Assembly (NCBI GenBank): GCA_040219275.1
Contig: JAVJSU010000039.1
Span: 1 to 64,000, forward strand
DNA length: 64,000 nt
From: JAVJSU01 sp040219275
GTDB taxonomy: Bacteria; Chloroflexota; Anaerolineae; Aggregatilineales; Phototrophicaceae
Reading direction: 5' to 3'
The notes below the pieces were generated by a model. That model did not search any database and had not been told where the DNA came from. It worked only from the letters and a program-made list of their open reading frames with translations. The position numbers were made by a program, and so were the translations under genes. This document shows, piece after piece, positions 38,458-47,651 of the stretch (the first letter of the stretch is position 1; the number at the start of each line of letters is the position of its first letter).

Positions 38458-38631
38458 TTGAACCAACGAGATGACAAGAAAAGAGAACATTCAGAACATC
38501 TGACTCAAGCAACTGACACGAAACCGAAATTTAATCTTGCGAATGCATATCGTCTGTTAATCACTGCTTATGTCCGATCAAATATAAGTTCGGCAAGCAA
38601 ACAGCAAAGAAAAGAGCCAAAAATTTCGTGA
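38458..38631 (+). CDS. Small hypothetical protein upstream of excisionase
   Basis: 57 residues from a TTG at 38458, preceded by GGAGG (38445-38449) at ideal spacing. It is highly polar at both ends, with a central helix NLANAYRLLITAYVRSN. No family recognised. The same relative position is occupied by a frame of similar character before recombinase A. Confidence 0.4.
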   Translation: MNQRDDKKREHSEHLTQATDTKPKFNLANAYRLLITAYVRSNISSASKQQRKEPKIS

Positions 38632-38716
38632 GATTAGGGTTCACGCTGTAAAATCTAGTCATGTAAAACTTGCCAATGTACGGGATAACCCGTACAATAC
38701 GAAGACTGGAGAATAC

Positions 38717-38926
38717 ATGAGTGATGAGTTAATCAGCCCGACAAAAGCGGCTGAAGTAGCAGGATGCCATGACGATACCATACGCCGAGCAATTGAAGCG
38801 GGTTTTCTACCAGCACAAAAAGTGGGACGAAATTGGATAATTAAACGCAGTGATGTGCAGATGTGGATAGACGCGGGTAGACCCAACCGCCGCCGAAAGC
38901 AAAATCAAACCGAAGATGGAGAATAG
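38717..38926 (+). CDS. Excisionase-type helix-turn-helix protein
   Basis: 69 residues. LISPTKAAEVAGCHDDTIRRAIEAG, then AQKVGRNWIIKRSDVQMWI, is the MerR-like excisionase (HTH_17) pattern: helix-turn-helix, wing, and a closing aromatic strand. The tail is basic to polar. TGGAG precedes the ATG. It lies 120 bp before recombinase B and probably sets the direction of recombination or represses the module. Confidence 0.8.
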   Translation: MSDELISPTKAAEVAGCHDDTIRRAIEAGFLPAQKVGRNWIIKRSDVQMWIDAGRPNRRRKQNQTEDGE

Positions 38927-38970
38927 AAATCTGACACTGAAAAAGGGTTATTTAGAGCATTGATATGAGA

Positions 38971-39005
38971 AGCCGGGTAACCGCCTGAGAAACTGATACC
39001 CGGCT
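38971..39005 (+). promoter_or_regulatory. Hairpin upstream of recombinase B
   Basis: AGCCGGGTA (38971-38979) pairs perfectly with TACCCGGCT (38997-39005) across a 17-nt loop. No T-run follows. It lies 42 bp before the recombinase start and could act as an operator or as an RNA structure limiting expression. Confidence 0.45.
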
Positions 39006-39046
39006 CCTATCCAGACTGATAATCTAGACTATAAGGATTTTACCAC

Positions 39047-41320
39047 ATGCCTGGTGCTAGAAAATACAAGCGTCCACTTGAGGATTCAATCCCTCTATTA
39101 TCCGGCACTTTACCTTTGGACCGCCCTGTCGCTGTTTATTATCGCCAATCATCAATGGCACAGGTTGGAAACATTTCCACGAATATGCAACAGATTGATT
39201 TGCCTATCTATATTAAGTCCCTAGGTTGGTCGGCCGAGGCGATCATTTTGATTGACGAAGATGAAGGAGTTAGTGGTTCAAAACGTATTGATGAGCGTGA
39301 AGGCATGAAACGCTTATTTGATCTGATTATCACTAGCAAAATTGGCGCTGTTGCAGTACAGGCAGAAGATCGACTCTTTCGTGATGAGACACAAATCCAA
39401 GTTAACGTTTTTATTGATGCCTGCGTCAAAAACGATGTTCGAGTAATTACCCCATATTTCAAATACAATTTTGCTGACAAACACGAAGGTCCATATCATC
39501 GTCTTCTCTTTAGAATGCGTGCAGAACAAGCTGCTGACTTTCTAAATTCCTACGTAAGAGGACGACTATACGCCGCAAAAGAACGTATGCTGAGGCAGGG
39601 ATTATGGATGGGCGGCAATATCAACCTCGGTTACATGGTCGATGATCGTAAAACATTACCAAGTGGCATTCCTAATAGTAACTGGCGGAAACTTCACCCT
39701 TTTAAACCATGTGCTGAGGTCGTTGTCAAAATATTCGAGACATTCGTGATGCTCGGTGGAAATCAACGTGGCACTCTGCGTTATTTACATGATAACGGTC
39801 CGCACTTCCCTGATTTTGATGATCCCGATCTGATGCGTGAAGTTCCGCCGGGATTTGTCTGGGCGAAGCCGATGCGAATGCTCAAGCGCGGGAACATTTA
39901 CATGGTAGGCGCAGTTTCTTTACAAAATATGATGACTAACGCCGTCTATCTCGGACATTGGGTATTTAAGGATCGAGTTGTTCAATGGAATAATCATCCG
40001 CCAATTATCCCCGAGGACCTATTTTATCAAGCGTTCAATTACATATCACCTCAGAATCTAGATGGTACACCAAATAAGGACTATGAACCCCGACTTGGTC
40101 ATCGCCACTCAACAAAAAAGAAACAACGTAATGCGTACGAACCGATCAATATTGGCTTAGTTGGTAGCTACCATGAAGGAAACTGGCGCGGTGCTACGGC
40201 GTCTTGGACAAAGGGAATGCAAGCATACGCCTATACAGTTAATTATCTCGATACTGCCGACAACCAGCATCACATCTGGTCACGGCGGTGCGACTACTTC
40301 GACCGCATTATCAACGAAATGCTATTTGCTAAACTTCAGGCAACCTTTGACCGTAAGGTCTGGGATAATGTTCTAACTTCTGCAGGCGGTGACTTCGACA
40401 AAGAGAACAGGATGCTACAACATCAGCTTGCTTCTGTGAAGCAAAAGCTGTCTGTATTGCTCGGAAACTTCGCCTATGTGCAATCGAAATCACTCGCTCA
40501 GGCACTTGAACGTCAGTTTTCAGAACACGAGCAGGAAAAAGAGCGTCTCGAAAAGAAATTATATGATCTACAACAGCGTATTAACCAACAAGAATCGCTC
40601 ATCGAATTAGCAGAAAAAGCCGAGAATGTCTTGCAAAATTGGGATCAAATGGAGTTGCTCGCAAAATGTGCAGTTGCACAAGTGTTTATCGAGCGAATCG
40701 TGGTTACGCAGACTGAGAAATATCGTGTAGCGGACGTTGAAATCCATTGGCGCGATGAAAGCATCGACGAATTCATACTCCCTTGGTCGGCAAAGAACTG
40801 GACGTTGTGGCTTCCTAGAGAAGTTGAAACATTAAGAGAGTTGATTGAGAAGAGTGAGACACAGGAGGAAATATCGAGGGCATTACCAAATCGCAACTGG
40901 CGTGCCATCCGTATCAAAGTCTATGAGATAATCGGCAAGCGCTCATTTCACATATCACCCAAGCCCATACGCGAAGATGAGACCTATGGGGACTATGTCG
41001 AGCGTATGAAACACGCCGGATGGAAACATCCACGAAAATCTGGTTCTCGTTGGGTCAAGGAAGAAATTGAAATGCTGGAAAACCTGCTAGATAAAGGAGC
41101 AGCACAGCTCGATCTATGTGCTGCCCTGCCACATCGGAGCTGGGAAAAAATTCGTAGGAAGATTACCCAGCTCCGGGGAAAGGAATTCAAAGTGACTAAG
41201 CCAGAGGTGCCGATGATGCAACAGGAGACGATTGAACAGTATTTAGAGCGGAATCCTGAGCAAGCGGTAACGATGAACGTCTCAGTTTCAAGGAATTACT
41301 CACCACGAAAAACGAACTAA
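39047..41320 (+). CDS. Large serine recombinase B
   Basis: 757 residues. VAVYYRQSSMAQVGNIST (nucleophile Ser35), IDEDEGVSGSKRIDEREG and AVQAEDRLFRDETQIQ show an intact catalytic domain that is clearly related to recombinase A. The recombinase domain runs to about 330 and a coiled coil lies at about 450-530. As in recombinase A, the zinc-ribbon cysteines are absent. Two Myb/SANT-like repeats close the protein (about 587-632, REVETLRELIEKSETQEEIS; about 664-713, KEEIEMLENLLDKGAAQLDL). The last 125 bp overlap the 3' end of copA in antisense, which marks the likely integration point. Confidence 0.85.
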   Translation: MPGARKYKRPLEDSIPLLSGTLPLDRPVAVYYRQSSMAQVGNISTNMQQIDLPIYIKSLGWSAEAIILIDEDEGVSGSKRIDEREGMKRLFDLIITSKIGAVAVQAEDRLFRDETQIQVNVFIDACVKNDVRVITPYFKYNFADKHEGPYHRLLFRMRAEQAADFLNSYVRGRLYAAKERMLRQGLWMGGNINLGYMVDDRKTLPSGIPNSNWRKLHPFKPCAEVVVKIFETFVMLGGNQRGTLRYLHDNGPHFPDFDDPDLMREVPPGFVWAKPMRMLKRGNIYMVGAVSLQNMMTNAVYLGHWVFKDRVVQWNNHPPIIPEDLFYQAFNYISPQNLDGTPNKDYEPRLGHRHSTKKKQRNAYEPINIGLVGSYHEGNWRGATASWTKGMQAYAYTVNYLDTADNQHHIWSRRCDYFDRIINEMLFAKLQATFDRKVWDNVLTSAGGDFDKENRMLQHQLASVKQKLSVLLGNFAYVQSKSLAQALERQFSEHEQEKERLEKKLYDLQQRINQQESLIELAEKAENVLQNWDQMELLAKCAVAQVFIERIVVTQTEKYRVADVEIHWRDESIDEFILPWSAKNWTLWLPREVETLRELIEKSETQEEISRALPNRNWRAIRIKVYEIIGKRSFHISPKPIREDETYGDYVERMKHAGWKHPRKSGSRWVKEEIEMLENLLDKGAAQLDLCAALPHRSWEKIRRKITQLRGKEFKVTKPEVPMMQQETIEQYLERNPEQAVTMNVSVSRNYSPRKTN

Positions 41321-43706
41321 ATGCCATAGCACCTGCCGCGAACATCGGAATCAGCAATCCGAGCATCGCCACCGGAATAAGCACAATATTGTAGACGAAT
41401 GCCCAGAACAAATTCTGATAAATCGTCCGCATCGTCGCTTTACTGAGGGTGATTGCCCGTGCAACACCACGCAAATCGCCGCTCATCAACGTAACATCAC
41501 TGGCTTCCATCGCAATGTCCGTGCCTGTTCCAATCGCAATCCCCACGTTTGCCTGTGCCAGCGCAGGCGCATCATTCACGCCATCCCCAACCATAGCCAC
41601 CCGTTTACCTTCAGATTGCAAATTCTTCACAGCGTTTGCCTTATCACCGGGGAGCACCTCCGCAAAAACCCGATCAATACCGACTTCACGGGCAATCGCC
41701 TGCGCGGTCTTTTCGTTATCGCCTGTAATCATCACCACTTCGATACCTGCCACTTTGAGCATGGCAATCGCCTGCGGAGACCCATCTTTGACTGTATCCG
41801 CAATGCCAATAATTCCAGCGAGGTCGTTTTCTACTATCGCAACAACGGCAGTGCGGGCATTGGATTGCAATCGATCTATATCAGCCTGAACGGCGCTTAG
41901 ATCAAAGCCATTTTCCGTGATATAACGCGGGCTACCGACAAGCACGGATTGTCCGCCAATCGTGGCACGAATGCCCCGCCCCGCTTCTGACTCAAACACT
42001 TCCGGTTGGCTTATGGTAATGCTTTCCTGTTTTGCCGCCTTCACAATTGCTTCCGCGAGTGGGTGTTCACTGCCACGCTCGGCACTCGCAATAATCCGAA
42101 GCAACGCGTTTCGCTCCATGCCGTTCATGGGGATAACATCCGTGACGGTTGGCTCACCCCGCGTGATCGTGCCCGTTTTGTCGAGCGTGACCACCTGCAA
42201 ACGGTGTGCATTTTCTAGCGATTCGCTATTTTTGAAGAGGATGCCCATTTCAGCACCGCGTCCTGTACCCACCATGATCGCCGTGGGGGTTGCTAAACCA
42301 AGCGCACACGGGCAAGCAATCACCAATACAGCAATTGTGTGGAGCATCGCTTCGGTGAATGGCACCTGAACGATAAACATCCAGCCTAAAAACGTCAACG
42401 TCGCCAGAATGAGCACGATAGGAACGAAAATTGCCGACACTTGATCCGCAACCCGTTGAATCGGCGCTTTTGATCCCTGCGCGTCCTGCACCAGTCGGAT
42501 GATTTGTGCCAGCGCCGTTTCCGCACCAACATGCGTCGCTTCCGCCACTAACCGTCCCTGCTTATTGACTGTTCCGCCAATCACCTGAGTACCAATAGAC
42601 TTTGAAACAGGCAAACTTTCACCCGTGAGCATCGATTCATCTACTGATGACCGTCCTTGCGTGACAATCCCATCCACAGGAATACGTTCGCCGGGACGAA
42701 TGAGCATCAAATCACCGATGACGAGATCATCAATTTTGACTTCAATTTCATCCTCACCGCGCAAAATGGTGGCGGTTTTTGGAGTCAACCCCATCAATTT
42801 CTTGATCGCTTCGCTTGTCCGACCCTTTGCGCGGGCTTCTAGCAACTTACCCAGTGTGATTAACGTCAGGATAACCGCCGACGACTCGAAATAATCATCC
42901 TTGCCAACCGCATCAGAGAAGTTAAAAAGAATACCGAGCAAGACGATCACCCCGTAAAGATATGCCGCTGATGATCCCATCGCCACCAGCACATCCATAT
43001 TTGCCGTGCCATTACGGACAGATTTATACGCGCCGACGATATATTGCTTGCCAAGTAATACAAAAACGGGTGTTGCCAGCGCACCGAAGATAAATAGCCA
43101 ATAGTCTTCCATCAAAAACGGAAACGACTCCATCAAAAATGGGATGTCGTGCATGAAGTGGCGAGTCATACTCAAAATTACAAGCGGGATGCTAAAAACC
43201 GCACCGATAATCACGAGCCGTCGTTGCCGTTGAATTTCGGCTTCACGGACGGCGCGTTCAGCATCTTCGGGCGCTTCCATCCCAGCAGTATCGACAACCC
43301 CGTAACCTGCTTTTTCAACACTGGCGATTAAATCACTGCGAGGCGTGATGCCCGGCAAATACGTCACAGTTGCTTTTTCAGTCGCCAGATTCACACTGAC
43401 ATCAAGCACACCATCCGGCTTCTTTAACGCCCGACTCACATTGCGTTCACAGGCGGCGCAGGTCATGCCAGTAATCGGCAATTCGGCTTTTGCAGTCGCC
43501 ACGCCATAACCGGATTTTTCCACCCGTTCAATAATCTGATTCAGTGTGGTCACAGATGGGTCAAAATCCACACGGGCGCGTTCCGTCGCTAAATTTACTG
43601 TTGCTTCGCTTACGGAGTTTTCTTTTTTTATGGCACGTTCCACATTCCGCACACAGGCGGCGCACGTCATGCCAGTAATCGGTAAATCAATGCGTGTAGT
43701 CGTCAT
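41196..43706 (-). CDS. copA: Copper-exporting P1B-type ATPase
   Basis: About 836 residues from the ATG at 43706 (a TTG at 43730 is open upstream). It has two N-terminal metal-binding domains, each with GMTCAAC (about 11-17 and 88-94), eight predicted membrane helices, an actuator motif LTGES, the transmembrane CPC of IACPCALGLATPT (about 465-467), phosphorylated Asp in DKTGTITRGE (about 509), and the hinge GDGVNDAPAL. It exports Cu(I) at the expense of ATP. The last 25 or so residues are not CopA-like and come from the mobile element joined to the gene end, but all functional parts are intact. Confidence 0.92.
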   Translation of the reverse strand: MTTTRIDLPITGMTCAACVRNVERAIKKENSVSEATVNLATERARVDFDPSVTTLNQIIERVEKSGYGVATAKAELPITGMTCAACERNVSRALKKPDGVLDVSVNLATEKATVTYLPGITPRSDLIASVEKAGYGVVDTAGMEAPEDAERAVREAEIQRQRRLVIIGAVFSIPLVILSMTRHFMHDIPFLMESFPFLMEDYWLFIFGALATPVFVLLGKQYIVGAYKSVRNGTANMDVLVAMGSSAAYLYGVIVLLGILFNFSDAVGKDDYFESSAVILTLITLGKLLEARAKGRTSEAIKKLMGLTPKTATILRGEDEIEVKIDDLVIGDLMLIRPGERIPVDGIVTQGRSSVDESMLTGESLPVSKSIGTQVIGGTVNKQGRLVAEATHVGAETALAQIIRLVQDAQGSKAPIQRVADQVSAIFVPIVLILATLTFLGWMFIVQVPFTEAMLHTIAVLVIACPCALGLATPTAIMVGTGRGAEMGILFKNSESLENAHRLQVVTLDKTGTITRGEPTVTDVIPMNGMERNALLRIIASAERGSEHPLAEAIVKAAKQESITISQPEVFESEAGRGIRATIGGQSVLVGSPRYITENGFDLSAVQADIDRLQSNARTAVVAIVENDLAGIIGIADTVKDGSPQAIAMLKVAGIEVVMITGDNEKTAQAIAREVGIDRVFAEVLPGDKANAVKNLQSEGKRVAMVGDGVNDAPALAQANVGIAIGTGTDIAMEASDVTLMSGDLRGVARAITLSKATMRTIYQNLFWAFVYNIVLIPVAMLGLLIPMFAAGAMAFSSFFVVSNSLKLRRSSLPLAQDSALNTVQSSPVASSAPLA
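41265..41290. other. Probable attachment-site junction in the 3' end of copA
   Basis: On the minus strand the normal CopA ending (SSFFVVSNSLKLRR) is followed by about 25 residues that are unlike CopA tails and are encoded by the antisense of the recombinase gene. The change from conserved to foreign-looking sequence falls at roughly 41265-41290, so the crossover is most likely here. The other att site has not been found in the window. Confidence 0.4.
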
Positions 43707-43808
43707 TGAGGGTACATCGCTTTCTAACAAATTTTCGAACTTATATCAATTTTATCGCTTATTCTTATTTGTTAGACGCGCTATATGGCGCATTTTATAC
43801 ACTATTCA

Positions 43809-45014
43809 CTAGGATGTAACGCGCTCAATCGCCTGAAAGAGCACTTCCTCCACCGAAGCAACAGTCGCTGGAACACCCCCACCCTGCGCGAGTTCGGGTC
43901 TGCCCCCACCGCGACCATCACCGAGTTGAGAGAGGCTTTCTTTTAACAGCAGATTCATGTCATTCGGCAAATTTTTGCTCCGTGCGTATACGAGATGTGC
44001 TTTTTCGCCGGATGTTCCAATAAGGACGATGACGTTTTCGTGCTCTGTTAAACGTGTCGCCAAACCGCGTAATTCGTTCGCGTCACGATTATCAAAGCCT
44101 TTGCTAACGATGTGAATATCACCAAAAAGCGTTGCACCTGCCAATAACATGGGTGCTTCGTAATCTAGCAGGAGGTTCGTAACCTGCTTTATGTCGCGCA
44201 AGGATTGCTTTAACTCAGTTTGCAACCGCTCAAGAGCTTCAACAAGCTCATCTTGATGGCAGGTCAACAGGGACGAAAGCGCATTCACGGAGGCGTTTTT
44301 CGCATCGTAATCCCACAAAGCTCGACGACCACAGCGAAATTCCACACGGAGTTTGTCGCCGCGTTTTTCCGTCTTGATGATCTTGATAAGTCCGATTTCA
44401 CCTGTTGCGCTAACATGCGTGCCACCGCAAGCTGTACGATCGAAACCGTCTACATCAATCACACGTAGACCGTCCGTATAAATCTTTTCCGGCATTTTAC
44501 GCATCCGTACATCATCAAGCGCGGACGGATCAACGATTTGTGCAGTCACAGGGCGATTGTCAAACACAATCGAATTAGCAAGTGTTTCGGCTTCTCTAAG
44601 CGCCGTTTCGGAAATTGTGTTCCGGTCAATATCAATCGTCACCGACTCAGCACTCAGGTGAAAACCAACCGTCTGAGCATCAGCGACCTGTACGAAGGCT
44701 TGCGTCAGAACATGTTGTCCGGTGTGATGTTGCATATGGTCAAAACGACGCGTCCAATCAATGTCGCACTGTGCCGAATCACCCATGATTTCAGCTTCTA
44801 GCACATGCAAAATCGTACCATCGTCGCCAGAAATGACATCCTTTACGACTACACCATTAATCGTCCCAACATCGTGCGGTTGACCGCCGCCTGTGGGATA
44901 AAAATAGGTCTCGTCGAGAATGACTGCGGGTTGGTTGTTGAATGTCGCGTGATCGACAATTTTTGTAGTGAATTGACGCGTGTGGGAATCGTCATAATAC
45001 AGGCGTTTGGTCAT
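43809..45014 (-). CDS. Alanyl-tRNA editing protein, AlaX-L type
   Basis: 401 residues. The N-terminal part (1-90) resembles the beta-barrel of AlaRS editing domains (DETYFYPTGGGQPHDVG). The catalytic zinc site follows: HHTGQHVL (about 94-101) and CGGTH (about 190). The C-terminal DHHA1-like domain (about 240-400) ends with the glycine-rich GDGRGGGRPELAQGGG. Free-standing AlaX proteins hydrolyse Ser-tRNA(Ala) or Gly-tRNA(Ala). All metal ligands are present. It lies between a gyrB terminator and copA, probably monocistronic. Confidence 0.88.
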   Translation of the reverse strand: MTKRLYYDDSHTRQFTTKIVDHATFNNQPAVILDETYFYPTGGGQPHDVGTINGVVVKDVISGDDGTILHVLEAEIMGDSAQCDIDWTRRFDHMQHHTGQHVLTQAFVQVADAQTVGFHLSAESVTIDIDRNTISETALREAETLANSIVFDNRPVTAQIVDPSALDDVRMRKMPEKIYTDGLRVIDVDGFDRTACGGTHVSATGEIGLIKIIKTEKRGDKLRVEFRCGRRALWDYDAKNASVNALSSLLTCHQDELVEALERLQTELKQSLRDIKQVTNLLLDYEAPMLLAGATLFGDIHIVSKGFDNRDANELRGLATRLTEHENVIVLIGTSGEKAHLVYARSKNLPNDMNLLLKESLSQLGDGRGGGRPELAQGGGVPATVASVEEVLFQAIERVTS

Positions 45015-45060
45015 TGCTTATACACTTTCTGATTAACGTGATTTAGCGACCTAATCATAA

Positions 45061-45100
45061 AAACGAAACGCCCTCTTCACAAGTTTTGAGAGGGCGTTTT
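45061..45100 (-). terminator. Intrinsic terminator downstream of gyrB
   Basis: A perfect 11-bp stem, AAACGCCCTCT (45066-45076) with AGAGGGCGTTT (45089-45099), and T-runs on the minus strand. It lies 36 bp past the gyrB stop. Confidence 0.85.
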
Positions 45101-45135
45101 GTAAACTGTTAGTTTCAATAGACGAAGAATTTTAC

Positions 45136-47118
45136 CTAAATGTCCAGATTACGGACTTTCTTCGCGTGGGTTTGGATAAAGCGGCGACGTGGTGGCACGC
45201 TTGCACCCATCAGCATGTCAAACACACCGTCTGCTTCGGCGGCATCTTCGATGGTTACCTGAAGCAATGTACGCGCTTCCGGATTCATCGTTGTATCCCA
45301 CAATTGGTCGGCGTTCATTTCACCCAGACCTTTGTAGCGTTGGACGCTCACACGATCCGGATTTTTGAACTTCTTGAGTGCCTTATTGAGCAATTCACTT
45401 TCACCCATACCCGCTTCGTTGTACACATAGACCAGTTCTTTGCCGTGTTTCAGCAAATAAATCGGCGGCTGTGCGATATATAGGTGACCTTCCTGAATCA
45501 GCGGGTACATATGGCGGAAGAAAAAGGTCAGCAACAGTGTGCGAATGTGGCTACCATCAACATCAGCATCCGTCATGATAATCACGCGATGATAGCGCAA
45601 TCTCGCGGTGTTAAAATCATCACTGATGCCCGTACCCAGCGCAGAAATTAACGACTTGATTTCGTTATTGTCCAGAATTTTATCCAGACGGGCGCGTTCG
45701 GTGTTCAAAATCTTACCACGTAGCGGCAGAATCGCCTGGAAATGACGATCACGCCCTTGCTTCGCGGTACCACCGGCGGAGTCACCCTCGACGATGTAGA
45801 TTTCAGCATCAGCGCCATGCTTAGAGCAATCTGCCAGCTTACCGGGCAATGTACTGCTTTCCAGCAAGCTCGGACCGCTACGCACGAGATCGCGCGCTTT
45901 ACGGGCGGCTTCACGGGCGCGTTTGCTGGTCATACATTTGTCGATAATCTTACGGGCTTCACGCGGGTTCAGTTCAAGGAATTCGGCGAAGGCTTCAGAA
46001 GTCACCTGAGAGACCGCACCCTGTACTTCAGGGTTCAGTAACTTAACTTTGGTCTGGCTTTCAAATTGCGGATCAGGATGTTTGATGCTGACAATCGCTG
46101 TCAGACCTTCAAGCGTGTCGTTACCGGAGAAGTTCGCGTCCTTTTCTTTCAGGATGTTATTCTTACGCGCATAACGGTTAATCACGCTGGTGATTGCGGA
46201 ACGCATACCCGTAAGATGAGACCCACCATCCGGTGTACCAATAGTATTGGCAAACGCCAGCTCGGTAATGCTAGAGCCGTCATTATATTGGAAAGCAACC
46301 TCTACCCCGACGGTAATATCGGCTTTCTTCTCTGACGTAATATCGACATCACGCTCACCATAGACCGGCTCATGTACCGGACGACGATTGCGATTTAGAT
46401 ACCGTACAAAAGACCGTAAACCACCTTCAAAATAATAGGTGATGTCCCGTGCAGGGAACACACGATCATCACGTAACTTGATGGTGACTTTGCGCGTCAC
46501 AAACGCCATTTCACGGAAGCGATCCGCAAGCGTTTTGAAGTTAAAGTCATTGTCATCCATGATTTCAAAATCAGGGAGGAAGGTCGTACGGGTGCCTGTT
46601 GGTTCGCTCTCATCCAACTTGCGAATTTTATCAACTTCGCTGGTCGGTTTACCGCGTGCGTAGGTCTGTTGCCACAAATTGCCTTCACGGAAAACCTCTA
46701 CTTTCGTGAAAGCAGACAGCGCGTTCACCGCAGACACACCCACACCATGCAGACCACCGGAGACCTTATAGGCGTTACTATCAAACTTACCACCCATGCC
46801 GACTTTGGTCATAACACCCGTCAAGGTGGACATATTCAGTTCTTTGTTCATCCCAACCGGAATACCAACACCATTATCCGTCACCGAGACTGAGCCATCC
46901 GCATTTAGGGCGATCAAGATGGTGTCACATCGTCCAGCCAGCGCCTCATCAATGGAGTTATCGACAACTTCATAAACCAGATGGTGTAAGGCGCGAATAT
47001 CCGTACCGCCAACGTACATACCGGGGCGTTTTCGGATGTGCTCCATCGGGTCTAGATATACAATACTCTCTTCAGTATATTGACCAGCTTGCGGCACAGC
47101 CACATCTTTATCCGTCAT
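45136..47118 (-). CDS. gyrB: DNA gyrase subunit B
   Basis: 660 residues with all landmarks of type IIA topoisomerase B subunits: IRKRPGMYVGGT, the ATP site (VVDNSIDEA; GGLHGVGVSAVNAL), the Toprim motifs YIVEGDSAGGTAKQGRDR and MTDADVDGSHIRTLLLTFF, and the C-terminal QRYKGLGEMNADQLWDTTM. It forms A2B2 with GyrA and introduces negative supercoils. The length is that of a standard GyrB; gyrA is not in the window. Parallel ParE cannot be excluded by eye, but gyrase is the more likely reading. Confidence 0.92.
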   Translation of the reverse strand: MTDKDVAVPQAGQYTEESIVYLDPMEHIRKRPGMYVGGTDIRALHHLVYEVVDNSIDEALAGRCDTILIALNADGSVSVTDNGVGIPVGMNKELNMSTLTGVMTKVGMGGKFDSNAYKVSGGLHGVGVSAVNALSAFTKVEVFREGNLWQQTYARGKPTSEVDKIRKLDESEPTGTRTTFLPDFEIMDDNDFNFKTLADRFREMAFVTRKVTIKLRDDRVFPARDITYYFEGGLRSFVRYLNRNRRPVHEPVYGERDVDITSEKKADITVGVEVAFQYNDGSSITELAFANTIGTPDGGSHLTGMRSAITSVINRYARKNNILKEKDANFSGNDTLEGLTAIVSIKHPDPQFESQTKVKLLNPEVQGAVSQVTSEAFAEFLELNPREARKIIDKCMTSKRAREAARKARDLVRSGPSLLESSTLPGKLADCSKHGADAEIYIVEGDSAGGTAKQGRDRHFQAILPLRGKILNTERARLDKILDNNEIKSLISALGTGISDDFNTARLRYHRVIIMTDADVDGSHIRTLLLTFFFRHMYPLIQEGHLYIAQPPIYLLKHGKELVYVYNEAGMGESELLNKALKKFKNPDRVSVQRYKGLGEMNADQLWDTTMNPEARTLLQVTIEDAAEADGVFDMLMGASVPPRRRFIQTHAKKVRNLDI

Positions 47119-47379
47119 AGTTATCCTCTTTACCTCAACAATTTAAGAAGATCGTGGGGTGTTCCCGCGATTGAAAATTCACCGCAATGTTGTAGATAGT
47201 TTATGGGGTTACACTCCCAATATTTCATGCCCAATCAGGCAGAAAAATGTCTTGTGTTCTTCATTAATTATACACCACTGTAGGGAACATCACAATAGGA
47301 CACGCGGAAAATTTGTTCTGTTAAGATTGGATCGAAGGCAAACCGTAGATTAAGTGTACACATCTTTTTGAACTTGCAG

Positions 47380-47385
47380 TATAAT
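47380..47385 (+). promoter_or_regulatory. Probable -10 element for tRNA-Arg
   Basis: A perfect TATAAT 11 bp before the first tRNA base. The -35 region is weak (TGTACA-like, near 47356-47361). Confidence 0.5.
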
Positions 47386-47396
47386 TTTCGCTAACT

Positions 47397-47469
47397 GCCC
47401 CTGTAGTTCAGTGGATAGAATAGGAACCTTCTAAGTTCAAGGTCGTAGGTTCGAGTCCTACCGGGGGCG
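47397..47469 (+). tRNA. tRNA-Arg (anticodon TCT)
   Basis: 73 nt. Acceptor GCCCCTG pairs with CGGGGGC (one T-G pair) with discriminator G; the anticodon stem GGAAC/GTTC(A) closes the loop CTTCTAA with anticodon TCT, reading AGA/AGG; the T arm is GTAGG-TTCGAGT-CCTAC. CCA is not encoded. It stands alone, with its own promoter and terminator. Confidence 0.92.
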
Positions 47470-47488
47470 CTGAACGATCCATTTGCCA

Positions 47489-47513
47489 GCCAATCGGTTG
47501 GCATTTTGTTTTT
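47489..47513 (+). terminator. Intrinsic terminator after tRNA-Arg
   Basis: GCCAA-TCGG-TTGGC (47489-47502) followed by ATTTTGTTTTT. Confidence 0.8.
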
Positions 47514-47581
47514 ACTTGAATAATGTTTGATCTATCCTCTTAAGAGTCTCAAATAATCTCCGCATCTTTAGCGTCTCTTCA

Positions 47582-47650
47582 ATGACTGAATTCACTGATA
47601 CTTATGACGGTAAGCACAATCGAAGTCGTCGAGTCATGTTAAGATGACAG
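47582..47650 (+). promoter_or_regulatory. ATGAC-type sites upstream of the two-component genes
   Basis: ATGAC occurs at 47582 and 47604, and an inverted pair GTCAT-N6-ATGAC spans 47633-47648, just before the kinase start (47652). The same ATGACAG/CTGTCAT sequence forms a large palindrome downstream of the response regulator gene (49578-49613). This would fit autoregulation by the LuxR-type regulator; inference only. Confidence 0.35.
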
Positions 47651-47651
47651 C

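Noticed and set aside
47397..47469. tRNA-Arg as an integration site
   Set aside because: No recombinase or tRNA fragment lies beside it; it has its own promoter and terminator in a housekeeping region.
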